From contig CAYGJS010000030.1 in NCBI GenBank assembly GCA_964350435.1, positions 1 through 24,885 of the forward strand: a DNA stretch of 24,885 nt. Direction: 5' to 3'. This document shows positions 8,884 through 16,058 of the stretch, piece by piece. Source of the stretch: TMED27 sp964350435 (GTDB lineage Bacteria; Pseudomonadota; Alphaproteobacteria; Micavibrionales; Micavibrionaceae). Numbering within the stretch: the first letter of the stretch is position 1; every line of letters starts with the position of its first letter. A program made the position numbers and the translations under genes. A model generated the notes under the pieces. The model made no database searches. It had not been told where the DNA came from and was given only the letters and a program-made list of their open reading frames with translations.

Positions 8884-9609
8884 AAAGCTTCTGGAAATTC
8901 CAAAAATGACTCTGGACCCGCACCCATCCGCACACTCCGAAGGCTCGTCCAGATTGGTGTCGATATAATTGACGGATAAGTCAAAGCCTGCCAGCGCGTA
9001 GCCTAGCCCTAAAGACCAGTCCGTATAATCAGGAACTCCAAAAGCCCCATTATTATCAATGTTCTGACGCCCCAGATGGGCGGAGAATGTCAAATCGTCC
9101 ATGACGGGCACATCGAGCCCCAAGGCATAATACTGCGCGTCGCCGCTTTCGTTGAAGTAATCGGGCGAGTAATTCACAGAGGCCGAAACGGCCGCAAAGT
9201 CGAAGTCATAACCGAGGGCGAAGGAGCCTTCCACGAAGTCGTAATCACGCGGCGTATCTGCGCCGGGATAGGTATAGTAAATCGCGCCGATATCATAGCT
9301 TACCCCGCCGACAGACCCGCTGTAGCCGCCGTAGAGATCAATTTCAGCGGAGGCTTCATTGCCATCGTTGAAATCGACATTTGAGCCCCATACCCCTGCG
9401 TAAAGTCCTGAATTATGGGCAATGTCAAAGCCACCCTGAAGGGCGAAATGCTCATCTGACTGGGCGATTCCACGGAATGAATACTCACTCACGAAGCCTA
9501 CATTTGCAGATATTTCAGCATCGGAGAGTGTTGTGGCAGCTTGCGCGGATAGCGGAGAAAGTATAAGAGCAGACAGGGAAAGCAGTTTGGAAAAAATGTG
9601 TTTGTTCAT
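8881..9609 (-). CDS. TorF family putative outer-membrane porin (TIGR02001/Gcw_chp type)
   Basis: Product of 242 aa with a signal peptide ending near SAQA (residue about 25). The segment just after it, ANVGFVSEYSFRGIAQSDE, is the hallmark start of this proteobacterial family, followed by QGGFDIAHNSGLYAGVWGSN. Alternating hydrophobic beta strands run to a C-terminal phenylalanine (IFGISRSF), as expected for BAM-inserted outer-membrane barrels. Two cysteines near the end (ECADGC) could form a surface disulfide. The family function is poorly defined; some members are annotated as porins for small solutes. The upstream region carries a promoter whose -10 overlaps a Fur-box-like palindrome, suggesting iron or metal control. 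It is downstream of, and on the same strand as, the msrB-thioredoxin pair. Confidence 0.88.
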   Translation of the reverse strand: MNKHIFSKLLSLSALILSPLSAQAATTLSDAEISANVGFVSEYSFRGIAQSDEHFALQGGFDIAHNSGLYAGVWGSNVDFNDGNEASAEIDLYGGYSGSVGGVSYDIGAIYYTYPGADTPRDYDFVEGSFALGYDFDFAAVSASVNYSPDYFNESGDAQYYALGLDVPVMDDLTFSAHLGRQNIDNNGAFGVPDYTDWSLGLGYALAGFDLSVNYIDTNLDEPSECADGCGSRVIFGISRSF

Positions 9610-9629
9610 GGTTTTTTATCTCATTTTCT

Positions 9630-9646
9630 ATGATTTTGAGAATCAT
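9630..9646 (-). promoter_or_regulatory. Fur-box-like operator upstream of the TorF-like porin
   Basis: ATGATT (9630-9635) and AATCAT (9641-9646) form an inverted repeat around TTGAG. Read on the plus strand, the wider site matches about 13 of 19 positions of the classical Fur consensus, including the core TGAGAATCAT. It overlaps the putative -10 element, as repressor sites often do. A second copy of TTTGAGAATC lies 70 bases upstream (9705-9714). Confidence 0.4.
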
Positions 9647-9673
9647 AACAAAATCGACAACCTGAGTCTGCAA
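9645..9673 (-). promoter_or_regulatory. Putative sigma-70 promoter of the TorF-like porin gene
   Basis: On the minus strand, TTGCAG (9673-9668) is followed by a 17-base spacer and TGTTAT (9650-9645). This would start transcription near 9638, about 29 bases before ATG 9609. Spacing is ideal, and hexamer matches are moderate. Confidence 0.35.
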
Positions 9674-9719
9674 GAATTTTTTCTCTACACACAATCGAAT
9701 TTAATTTGAGAATCGATAC

Positions 9720-10139
9720 TTATAAATTCGCGAGGGTCTTTAATGCCTCTGTCAATTCCTCGATGCTCGCGCCTGCATTGAAACGGGCCTGCTCCTGCAT
9801 GGATTTTGCGTCCAATATCACGACATAGCCTGTTGCGCTGCCTTGTGCTTTGAGGAAATCTCCCAGCCCCAAGGCTTGCGCCAGCAAAATAGACTGGTTG
9901 ATGCGGGGCTTGTCGGTGAGGTCGAGCTTGATAAACAAGATGTTTTCCTTGTCGAGGTTGTTTTCTGCCCTGACCTGATCCAGCTTTGGCGAGAGAATTT
10001 TACAGCCTGGACACCAATCGGCATAGAAATAGGTGACTATGTAATCCGGCTTGGCCAGTTCACGCGCATGAAGCGTGGGCGCAAAGCCCAGAGATAGGAT
10101 AAGCCCGGCAAGGGCGGACAGAAAAATACGGCGGGTCAT
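9720..10139 (-). CDS. Exported thioredoxin-like protein with WCPGC active site
   Basis: Product of 139 aa. The N-terminal signal peptide (RRIFLSALAGLILSLGFAPT, cleavage probably after LHA25) sends it out of the cytoplasm. The thioredoxin fold follows, with Cys43 and Cys46 in YADWCPGCKILSPKLDQV. At the place where thioredoxins carry the cis-proline before strand beta-4, this protein reads SATGYVVILD, so the cis-Pro appears to be missing, which could change substrate binding. It starts three bases after the msrB stop, with AAGGA spaced correctly for ATG 10139, so the two are co-expressed. Likely role: electron donor for, or partner of, the extracytoplasmic MsrB. The source of its own electrons (DsbD/CcdA type) is not in the window. 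Confidence 0.88.
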   Translation of the reverse strand: MTRRIFLSALAGLILSLGFAPTLHARELAKPDYIVTYFYADWCPGCKILSPKLDQVRAENNLDKENILFIKLDLTDKPRINQSILLAQALGLGDFLKAQGSATGYVVILDAKSMQEQARFNAGASIEELTEALKTLANL

Positions 10140-10142
10140 TGA

Positions 10143-10667
10143 TTATTCCTTATTAAAAAGAGGAAGATATTTGTCGTAGCCTTCTTTGGCCAGATCCGCT
10201 TTGGGGATGAAATCCAGCGCGGCGGAGTTGATGCAATAGCGCAGGCCGCCGGTTTCTTTCGGCCCGTCATTGAATACATGCCCTAGATGCGCATTGCTTT
10301 TGGTTGATTTGACTTCTGTGCGTTTCATGCCGAGCTTGTGATCGTCTGCTTCCTTCACGAAATTTTCGTCTATGGGCCTGGTGAAGCTTGGCCAGCCCGT
10401 ACCCGAATCATATTTATCGGTGGATGAGAAAAGCGCCTCGCCAGAAATGATATCAACGTAGATACCTTCTTCGTGGTGATCCCAATATTCATTCTGGAAT
10501 GGGCGTTCGGTGCCGCCTTGCATGGTCACAAATTCTTGCATGGTCGTCAGTTTTTCACCTTTTGCGTTTGTGATCTCTCCTGCGCCGGCATAATGAGGGG
10601 GGCGGGCTATTAAGATTATACCCGCCAGGGCGAATATAAATAAAAGAGCTGTGGTAATTTTTAACAT
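10143..10667 (-). CDS. msrB: Peptide-methionine (R)-S-oxide reductase MsrB, membrane-anchored or exported
   Basis: Product of 174 aa that reduces the R epimer of methionine sulfoxide in oxidised proteins. An N-terminal hydrophobic segment (residues about 3-21) acts as a signal or anchor. The catalytic domain shows EYWDHHEEGIYVDIISGEAL, then the SGTGWPSF signature, then AHLGHVFNDGP and RYCINSAAL with catalytic Cys145. The CxxC pairs that bind zinc in many MsrBs are absent, as in the PilB-type subgroup. Cys145 is the only cysteine in the whole protein, so there is no classical resolving cysteine, and the sulfenic acid must be reduced by an outside thiol. The thioredoxin gene three bases downstream is the obvious candidate. 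AAGGAA precedes ATG 10667. Confidence 0.93.
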   Translation of the reverse strand: MLKITTALLFIFALAGIILIARPPHYAGAGEITNAKGEKLTTMQEFVTMQGGTERPFQNEYWDHHEEGIYVDIISGEALFSSTDKYDSGTGWPSFTRPIDENFVKEADDHKLGMKRTEVKSTKSNAHLGHVFNDGPKETGGLRYCINSAALDFIPKADLAKEGYDKYLPLFNKE

Positions 10668-10858
10668 TTGCGTTCCTTAAATCTGTCTATTTCTTGCATT
10701 GAATTCGCGCTATGGGCGTAATTGGTTACACCTTTAAGCCTATGTTATTAAAAGTGAAATCTGCAACCCAAAACGATACAAAAAATAATTGAACCGAATG
10801 TAAAAAAAAGATTGTATTTTTTTGCGATTGAGATCATATGTAGGATACGCACGTGCCT
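10668..10858. other. Intergenic region between divergent msrB and the decarboxylase unit
   Basis: About 190 bases lie between the msrB start and the candidate leader peptide. The stretch is AT-rich, with homopolymeric A and T tracts around 10780-10822. I could not assign convincing promoters. TTGCGA near 10823, followed 17 bases later by ATACGC, is the best weak plus-strand candidate. A speF-type leader RNA is possible by position only; I could not recognise its consensus. Confidence 0.3.
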
Positions 10859-10921
10859 ATGTCCATGTTGGTTATGCTACGACGTTTATCTTGTATTAAC
10901 TTGAGGCTTGCCTCTTATTAA
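10859..10921 (+). CDS. Candidate 20-aa leader peptide upstream of the decarboxylase
   Basis: ATG 10859 opens MSMLVMLRRLSCINLRLASY, ending at TAA 10919-10921, 16 bases before the decarboxylase ATG. An AGGA lies 13 bases upstream, which is rather far for a strong ribosome site. The peptide is hydrophobic with three arginines. Near its end the DNA contains the palindrome GAGGCTTGCCTC (10903-10914), so ribosome position on this ORF could change the structure just ahead of the decarboxylase start. Some bacterial ornithine decarboxylase genes are controlled by arrest peptides (E. coli speFL), but I see no sequence similarity to that peptide. This could be a chance ORF. Confidence 0.28.
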   Translation: MSMLVMLRRLSCINLRLASY

Positions 10922-10937
10922 ATAGGGTTTACAGTTG

Positions 10938-12212
10938 ATGACCAATAATGTTCTCCGTGACGGGGGCGTGAGTGCCTCTATATGCAAATTTGAACTTTCT
11001 CATGACCAGATCGTACAGGATGGTTTTCAGCCTCTGAGCTTAGATGATGACGTTAGCGATGCGTTGATCCGCGAGATGGGTTCACAAATTCCTTTGTCAA
11101 TCCTGCACCCGGAGCGCGTGCAGCGCAAAGCGGAAGAATTTACCGCCGCCTTTTCGGGTCATGTGCTGTATGCTGTAAAATGCAATCCGGATCCGATTTT
11201 CCTGCACGCGATGTATGAAGGCGGTGTTCGCCGTTTTGATGTGGCCTCTATTGCCGAAGTAAGGCTGATTAAGGGTTTGTTTCCCGATGCGAAGATTTAT
11301 TTTATGCATCCGATCAAATCACAGGAGGCAATCCGTGAAGCTTATGTTAATCATGGCGTGCGCGCCTTTGTTCTGGATTATGCGGATGAGCTTGATAAAA
11401 TTCTGCATGCCACCAATTCCGCGCCTGATCTTGAGCTTTTTGTGCGGATGGCGATTCCGAAAGACAATCCCGATGGCGGGGTGGCGACTGATTTCTCCAG
11501 CAAATTCGGTGCCAAGCCCTGGCTTGCGGAAGAGTTGCTTAGATTATGCCGTCCACATTGCGCGCAACTTGGTTTAAGCTTTCATGTGGGGACGCAGTGC
11601 CCTGATCCGAAGATTTATTCCAAGGCTGTGGCGCATGCGGCGCAAGTGATTGAAGGCAGCGGCGTCTGTGTTGAAGTGCTTGATGTTGGCGGCGGTTTTC
11701 CTGCGCAGCTTGACGGCGCGGCTCCCATTCCTGGGGTTTCTGCGTTTACGCAGACGATTGCCGGCACCATTGCCGAGCATGGGCTTGAAAATCTTGAACT
11801 TCTGGCGGAAGTTGGTCGCGGCCTTGTGGCCTGTGGCGGGTCACTGGTTGTGCGCGTTGAAGGGCGCAAAGATGACTTGCTTTATCTGAATGACGGCACA
11901 TATGGCGGGATGTTCGAAGCGGGCAGTTCTATCGGTTTGCAATACCCTGCGCGTTTAATCCGCCGCGAAGTTCAGCTTGAGGATGCGCCGCTTAAGGCGT
12001 TTCGTTTTGCCGGGCCGACTTGTGATTCCGTGGATATGATGCGCGGACCGTTCATGCTTCCTGCTGACCTTAAAGTCGGTGACTGGATTAAGCTTGATCA
12101 ACTTGGAGCATATGGTGAGGTTTCGCGGACTGACTTTAATGGTTTCGGTCAGGTTCAAAAGATTGTTGTGCAAGCGGATGCTTGCTGCGAAGATTATGTT
12201 CAGATTGCATAG
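10938..12212 (+). CDS. Fold-III PLP-dependent ornithine/lysine-type decarboxylase
   Basis: Product of 424 aa from ATG 10938, with AGGG at 10924-10927; a TTG three bases earlier is less likely. It belongs to the alanine-racemase-fold decarboxylases, such as eukaryotic-type ornithine decarboxylase, and probably makes putrescine or cadaverine. The PLP lysine is Lys81 in LYAVKCNPD. A glycine-rich phosphate-binding motif, VLDVGGGFP, follows. LNDGTYGGMFEAG lines the substrate site, and FAGPTCDSVD places the second-subunit catalytic cysteine at Cys362. WIKLDQLGAYGEVSRTDFNGF closes the C-terminal domain. The N-terminal extension of about 40 residues before the barrel is a little long. Ornithine versus lysine specificity cannot be settled by eye. 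A symporter gene follows after 37 bases on the same strand, suggesting a shared mRNA. Confidence 0.88.
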   Translation: MTNNVLRDGGVSASICKFELSHDQIVQDGFQPLSLDDDVSDALIREMGSQIPLSILHPERVQRKAEEFTAAFSGHVLYAVKCNPDPIFLHAMYEGGVRRFDVASIAEVRLIKGLFPDAKIYFMHPIKSQEAIREAYVNHGVRAFVLDYADELDKILHATNSAPDLELFVRMAIPKDNPDGGVATDFSSKFGAKPWLAEELLRLCRPHCAQLGLSFHVGTQCPDPKIYSKAVAHAAQVIEGSGVCVEVLDVGGGFPAQLDGAAPIPGVSAFTQTIAGTIAEHGLENLELLAEVGRGLVACGGSLVVRVEGRKDDLLYLNDGTYGGMFEAGSSIGLQYPARLIRREVQLEDAPLKAFRFAGPTCDSVDMMRGPFMLPADLKVGDWIKLDQLGAYGEVSRTDFNGFGQVQKIVVQADACCEDYVQIA

Positions 12213-12249
12213 ATGTAATTTTAAAACTCTTTAATTTCAGGAGCTCAAA

Positions 12250-13710
12250 ATTAGTTCACTCAGCATTTTTGTCATTCTCTATATGGCGATATCTGTGGGC
12301 GTCGGTCTTTATGCCGCTCTCAGAGTTAGAAACTCTACCGATTATATTCTGGCCGGTCGATCACTGCCGATATATGTGACGATTGCGACCGTGTTTGCGA
12401 CATGGTTTGGTTCCGAGGCTGTGCTGGGGATGCCCGCGACCTTCATGGAAGAAGGATTGCATGGCATTGTTGCCGATCCGTTTGGAGCCGGGCTTTGCCT
12501 TGTTTTTGTCGGGATATTTTTTGCGGCGCGGCTTTACCGGATGAAACTTCTGACCATCGGCGATTATTACCGGCAACGATATGGACGCACTGTGGAAACG
12601 CTGGTTTCGATTGCGATTTGCATAAGCTATCTGGGATGGGTGGCTGCGCAGATTGTGGCCTTGGGGCTGACTATTCATATTATTTCCGGCGATCTGATTT
12701 CCTTTGAATGGGGGATGGTTCTCGGACTCGCTGTTGTTATGATCTATACGATTTTCGGCGGGATGTGGTCTGTTGCCATTATGGACTTTATCCAGATGAT
12801 GCTGATTTTGGCGGGTCTTCTGGTGGTGGCCTATCTGATTTCAGGGCGGCTTGACGGCGGGGCGATGGCGGTGATTGACCATGCCTCCGCCAATAACAAA
12901 TTTGATTTTTGGCCCGATCTTGATGCTGTATCTATTCTTGCCTTCGTCGGTGCGTTTGTGACATTGGCACTGGGGTCTATTCCGCAGCAAGATGTGTTCC
13001 AGCGCGTGATGTCGGCCAAGGATGAAAAGACGGCCGTGCGCGGGACTGTGATTGGCGGCGTGTTTTATATTGTGTTTTGCTTTGTGCCGATTTTTATCGT
13101 CTATGGCGCAACAATGCTCGACCCTGGCCTGATTGACGCGCATATGGCAGAAGGCGGTGATCCGCAGCGGATTTTGCCGGAGTTTATTCTGAATGACGTG
13201 CCGATGCCGGTTCAGGTTTTGTTTTTCGGGGCTTTGCTGTCGGCGATTATGTCGACGGCTTCGGGGACGCTTCTGGCGCCGTCTGCGATTTTGGCGGAGA
13301 ACATTTTCAAGGAGGCGTTCAAGCTGAATGAAAAGCAGCTTCTGATTACCCTTCGCCTGTGCGTGTTTTTCTTCGGCTTGATCGTTTTGGGTTATGCCTA
13401 TCTCAGTACTTCTGCGGGGCTGAGCATTTTTGAAATGGTCGAGAATGCTTATCTCGTGACATTATGCGGGGCATTTGTACCGCTGGCCTTCGGGGTGTAT
13501 TGGAAGAAAGCGAACAATGCCGGAGCGCTGACCTCGATTGCATTCGGTGTCACTTCATGGGCGGTTCTTGAAGGACTCAGCATCCAAATGTCGGCGCATG
13601 GGGAAGAAATGATGGTTCCGCCTCAACTTGTCGGTCTTTTCATGGCTATTGTTGGAATGATTTTGGGCAGCTTGCTTAAGCCGTTGAACCAGCTCAAAGC
13701 GCAAGCATAA
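12250..13710 (+). CDS. Sodium:solute symporter (SSS family), apparently with an ATT start codon
   Basis: Product of 486 aa if initiated at ATT 12250. The first ATG is at 12283 (475 aa) but has no ribosome site and would cut into the first membrane helix. A perfect AGGAG at 12239-12243 lies six bases before ATT 12250, and the intervening codons complete TM1 (SLSIFVILYMAISVGVGLYA). No ATG, GTG, TTG or CTG exists in frame between the upstream stop and 12283. Family features: DYILAGRSLP after TM1, the symporter signature around GGMWSVAIMDFIQMMLILAG, and LLSAIMSTASGTLLAPSAIL near the sodium site. About 13 membrane segments are seen. It imports an organic solute with Na+; the substrate is unknown. 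The upstream decarboxylase hints at an amino acid or amine, by context only. Confidence 0.88.
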   Translation: MSSLSIFVILYMAISVGVGLYAALRVRNSTDYILAGRSLPIYVTIATVFATWFGSEAVLGMPATFMEEGLHGIVADPFGAGLCLVFVGIFFAARLYRMKLLTIGDYYRQRYGRTVETLVSIAICISYLGWVAAQIVALGLTIHIISGDLISFEWGMVLGLAVVMIYTIFGGMWSVAIMDFIQMMLILAGLLVVAYLISGRLDGGAMAVIDHASANNKFDFWPDLDAVSILAFVGAFVTLALGSIPQQDVFQRVMSAKDEKTAVRGTVIGGVFYIVFCFVPIFIVYGATMLDPGLIDAHMAEGGDPQRILPEFILNDVPMPVQVLFFGALLSAIMSTASGTLLAPSAILAENIFKEAFKLNEKQLLITLRLCVFFFGLIVLGYAYLSTSAGLSIFEMVENAYLVTLCGAFVPLAFGVYWKKANNAGALTSIAFGVTSWAVLEGLSIQMSAHGEEMMVPPQLVGLFMAIVGMILGSLLKPLNQLKAQA

Positions 13711-13722
13711 TCCGTTTAGACC

Positions 13723-14190
13723 CTAGCCGCGCCCGCGATAGGGCGCGACTCCCTGATCGGGAACCCATACATCTTTGGGAAGTTTACCCTTTTGATAGAA
13801 CACATCAATCGGGATGCCGCCGCGCGGATACCAATACCCGCCGAGGCGGAGCCATTTGGGCTTTGTGATATCTTCGATGCGCTTGGCGATGCTCACGGTG
13901 CAGGCTTCGTGGAAATCGCCGTGATTGCGGAATGAGGTGAGGAAGAGTTTCAGCGATTTGCTCTCGACCAACCAATCGCCCGGCACGTAATCCAGCACCA
14001 GATGCGCGAAGTCAGGCTGGCCTGTCAGCGGGCAAATCGAGGTAAATTCCGGCGCCACAAAACGCACGGCGTAGTCTGACCCTTTATGGGGGTTGGGCAC
14101 GCGCTCCAATACTGCTTGTTGCGGGTTTTTCGGCGCGGCAGTATTGCTGCCGAGCTGGGTGAGGTCATCATAGATTGTTTTCTTGGGCAT
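13723..14190 (-). CDS. queF: NADPH-dependent 7-cyano-7-deazaguanine reductase QueF (type I)
   Basis: Product of 155 aa. It reduces preQ0 to preQ1, the only known enzymatic nitrile-to-amine reduction. Start ATG 14190 (MPKKTIYDDLTQLG) is preceded by GAGGAG and fits the family; a longer frame upstream overlaps queE and is rejected. Motifs: EFTSICPLTGQPDFAHL contains the nucleophilic Cys and the catalytic Asp, VESKSLKLFLTSFRNHGDFHE is the QueF signature with substrate-binding Glu, and LGGYWYPRGGIPIDVFY follows. The short, single-domain length is typical of type I. Last gene of queC-D-E-F, four bases after queE. It converges with the symporter gene across 12 bases. Confidence 0.96.
   Translation of the reverse strand: MPKKTIYDDLTQLGSNTAAPKNPQQAVLERVPNPHKGSDYAVRFVAPEFTSICPLTGQPDFAHLVLDYVPGDWLVESKSLKLFLTSFRNHGDFHEACTVSIAKRIEDITKPKWLRLGGYWYPRGGIPIDVFYQKGKLPKDVWVPDQGVAPYRGRG
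13728..13747. other. GC-rich stem-loop at the convergent symporter/queF junction
   Basis: CGCGCCC (13728-13734) and GGGCGCG (13741-13747) form a perfect 7-bp stem with a six-base loop inside the last codons of queF. Neither strand has a U tract after it, so it is not a classical terminator. It may stall or stabilise convergent transcripts in a junction with almost no spacer. Confidence 0.25.
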
Positions 14191-14194
14191 TGTT

Positions 14195-14902
14195 TTAAAC
14201 TCCTCTTGAATTGCCCCAGATTGCCACATGAAGCTGCGGCAGAACATGGGGTTTAAACCAGTGATCATTTGTGACTTTATCAACCAGCCAGCGCAGGCGG
14301 TCATTCAGGCCGCTGCCATCCACTTCGCCTTCGACCTTATGATTGCCTGGCTGCAGGTAAAGCGGCAAATCGGGATAGCGCTGGGACGCGTCGCGGGCAT
14401 AGGCGTAATCGATTTCATCAAAGACCACGATTTTAAGCGCGGTTTGGGGGGCTGTAGAGGCGGCGCTTAAGCAGGCATCAAAGATACCCCAATCTGTCTT
14501 CATGCCACTGGAGGGGGGTTTGGGACTTAAGGTGAGCACATCCAGATTCTTAAACCAGTCTTGGGCGAGCGAGCCTTGGGTTTCCATGGCGAAGCGGTAG
14601 CCTGCGCCCTGCCCTAACGCTATCAACTCGCTGAGGTCTTGCGTCGCCGGATTGCCACCTGAAAGTGTAACCATGAGGGGGTTTCCGCCCGAGAGGGTTT
14701 TGATTTTGTCAAAAATTTCTGCCGCGCTCATCGGCGTCCAGTCATGGCGGTATTTGCTTTCGACGGCATAGAGGGTGTCGCACCAAGAGCAGCGGTAATC
14801 ACAGCCGCCAGTGCGGACGAAGACTGTGGGCTGGCCGATCAATGCGCCTTCGCCTTGAATGGTGGGGCCGAAAATTTCCGAAATGCGTATGGCTTCGCTC
14901 AT
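14195..14902 (-). CDS. queE: 7-carboxy-7-deazaguanine synthase QueE (radical SAM)
   Basis: Product of 235 aa from ATG 14902; a GTG one codon upstream is an equal alternative, since AAGG sits at workable spacing for both. It rearranges 6-carboxy-tetrahydropterin to 7-carboxy-7-deazaguanine using S-adenosylmethionine and a 4Fe-4S cluster. The N-terminal substrate motif SEIFGPTIQGEGALIGQPTV is followed by the cluster motif CDYRCSWC (Cx3Cx2C), then VTLSGGNPATQ as the SAM-binding GGE-like motif and METQGS. Later LTLSPKPPSSG is the QueE C-terminal motif. Length is normal. Starts four to seven bases after the queD stop, so translation is coupled. Confidence 0.96.
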   Translation of the reverse strand: MSEAIRISEIFGPTIQGEGALIGQPTVFVRTGGCDYRCSWCDTLYAVESKYRHDWTPMSAAEIFDKIKTLSGGNPLMVTLSGGNPATQDLSELIALGQGAGYRFAMETQGSLAQDWFKNLDVLTLSPKPPSSGMKTDWGIFDACLSAASTAPQTALKIVVFDEIDYAYARDASQRYPDLPLYLQPGNHKVEGEVDGSGLNDRLRWLVDKVTNDHWFKPHVLPQLHVAIWGNSRGV

Positions 14903-14908
14903 CACACT

Positions 14909-15271
14909 TCAAGCCTTAGGGCGATATTCGGCGCAGGTTTTGGGGGTTTCGCGCACGCGCACGGCGGAAACCTCTGACCAGCGGGATTTACACCAATCAA
15001 AGAGGTGTTTGGCGATTTGTTCGGCGGTGGTGTTATTTTCACCCAGCACATCATTGAGATGGCGGTGGTCTATTGTGTCATCAATATAGCGTTTCAAGGC
15101 GTCGAGTTCGTGATAATCACGGACGAAGCCGACCGCGCTTAATTCTTCGGCCTGAAGCTCGACCTCGACCACGTAATTATGGCCGTGCAGGCGGGAGCAT
15201 TGATGCCCCTCTGGCAGGCCATGCAGAATATGCGAGGCCGAGAAATGGTATTCTTTAGAAATTGTGAACAT
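14909..15271 (-). CDS. queD: 6-carboxy-5,6,7,8-tetrahydropterin synthase QueD
   Basis: Product of 120 aa. It converts 7,8-dihydroneopterin triphosphate to 6-carboxytetrahydropterin, the step before QueE. Zinc-binding histidines appear in FSASHIL and in the HGH of CSRLHGHNYVVEVEL. The catalytic Cys is in QCSRLHGH. FVRDYHELDALKRYIDDTIDHRHLND is the conserved central block, and ENNTTAEQIA and VRVRETPKTCAEY carry the pterin-binding residues. Its ATG directly abuts the queC TGA, with no gap. Length is typical. It could in principle be a sepiapterin- or PTPS-III-type paralogue, but the operon makes QueD the clear choice. Confidence 0.96.
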   Translation of the reverse strand: MFTISKEYHFSASHILHGLPEGHQCSRLHGHNYVVEVELQAEELSAVGFVRDYHELDALKRYIDDTIDHRHLNDVLGENNTTAEQIAKHLFDWCKSRWSEVSAVRVRETPKTCAEYRPKA

Positions 15272-15985
15272 TCACGCCGCCTTTTCTTTATCTTTGGCTC
15301 TTTGAACCGCTTCTTTCCAGTATTGCGCATCCCTATATGCGGTGGGGTCGGAAACGCCCGCAAGGTCGAACGCTTCGCGCCGCTCTACGCATGTGCCGCA
15401 GCGTCCACAATGAATCTCTCCGCCCTTATAACATGACCATGTGTTTTCATACGGCACGCCAAGCTTCGTGCCCTCCGCTGCTATATCGCCTTTGTCGCCG
15501 CCCAAAAACGGTGTGTAGAGGCGGATATTGGAAAAGCCTTCCAGAGCATGGTTTTGCATGGCTTCGAAGGCATTGATGAAGGCGGGGCGGCAATCGGGGT
15601 AGATGAAATGATCGCCGCCATGAACGGCTGTTGCGACAGCATCCAGACCTTGCGCGGACGCAACGCCATAGGCGATAGACAGCATGATGGCGTTGCGGTT
15701 CGGCACGACCGTGATGCGCATGGTTTCTTCGGCGTAGTGACCATCGGGAACGCCGATATCACTGGTGAGGGCCGAGCCGCTCAGCACCGGGCCGAGATGC
15801 GAGATATCAATCAGAGCATGGGGCACACCGAGAGTATCGGCGGCAAGCTTCGCAAAGTGCAGTTCTTTTTTGTGACGCTGGCCGTAATCAAAGGAGATCA
15901 GGCCGCTTAAGGTCTGTTCGCGCGCGACTTTATAGGCAAGGGTTACCGAATCCAGTCCGCCAGAGCAGACGACAAGCGTTTTCAT
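15272..15985 (-). CDS. queC: 7-cyano-7-deazaguanine synthase QueC
   Basis: Product of 237 aa. It converts 7-carboxy-7-deazaguanine and ammonia to preQ0 using ATP. The PP-loop VVCSGGLDSVTLAYK is at the N-terminus, FDYGQRHKKEL follows, and VPNRNAIMLSIAYGVA is the conserved central block. The C-terminal zinc site has four cysteines in the segment CYKGGEIHCGRCGTCVERRE. ATG 15985 is preceded by AAGGA eight bases away. That AAGGA is the part of the leader predicted to be sequestered by the preQ1-type pseudoknot. First gene of the operon. Confidence 0.97.
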   Translation of the reverse strand: MKTLVVCSGGLDSVTLAYKVAREQTLSGLISFDYGQRHKKELHFAKLAADTLGVPHALIDISHLGPVLSGSALTSDIGVPDGHYAEETMRITVVPNRNAIMLSIAYGVASAQGLDAVATAVHGGDHFIYPDCRPAFINAFEAMQNHALEGFSNIRLYTPFLGGDKGDIAAEGTKLGVPYENTWSCYKGGEIHCGRCGTCVERREAFDLAGVSDPTAYRDAQYWKEAVQRAKDKEKAA

Positions 15986-15993
15986 TTTGGTTT

Positions 15994-16035
15994 TCCTTGT
16001 TTTCTCTATCGCCGGGTAGGATGTCTTCGACCGGC
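15994..16035 (-). promoter_or_regulatory. Probable preQ1-I-type riboswitch controlling queCDEF translation
   Basis: Read on the minus strand, the queC leader forms an H-type pseudoknot. P1 is GCCGG (16035-16031) with CCGGC (16015-16011). L1 starts UCGAAG. UCCU (16021-16018) can pair with AGGA (15997-15994), the heart of the queC Shine-Dalgarno. L3 is A-rich (GAUAGAGAAAACA). The C just 5' of the P1 3' strand (16016) occupies the place of the ligand-pairing cytosine in class-I preQ1 aptamers. From memory, the Thermoanaerobacter aptamer has L1 UCGCAG and ends AAAACAAGG; this leader has UCGAAG and exactly AAAACAAGG. The P1 loop is several bases longer than in the compact classical forms. A translational OFF switch is the natural reading. 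An extra hairpin (CCTGA/TCAGG, 16051-16037) sits just upstream. Confidence 0.65.
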
Positions 16036-16058
16036 CCCTGAAACCTTCAGGCAGGGCT

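Noticed and set aside
10903..10914. GAGGCTTGCCTC as an intrinsic terminator before the decarboxylase
   Set aside because: The stem is only four or five pairs and the following TTATTAAA is not a U tract, so at most it is a small regulatory hairpin.
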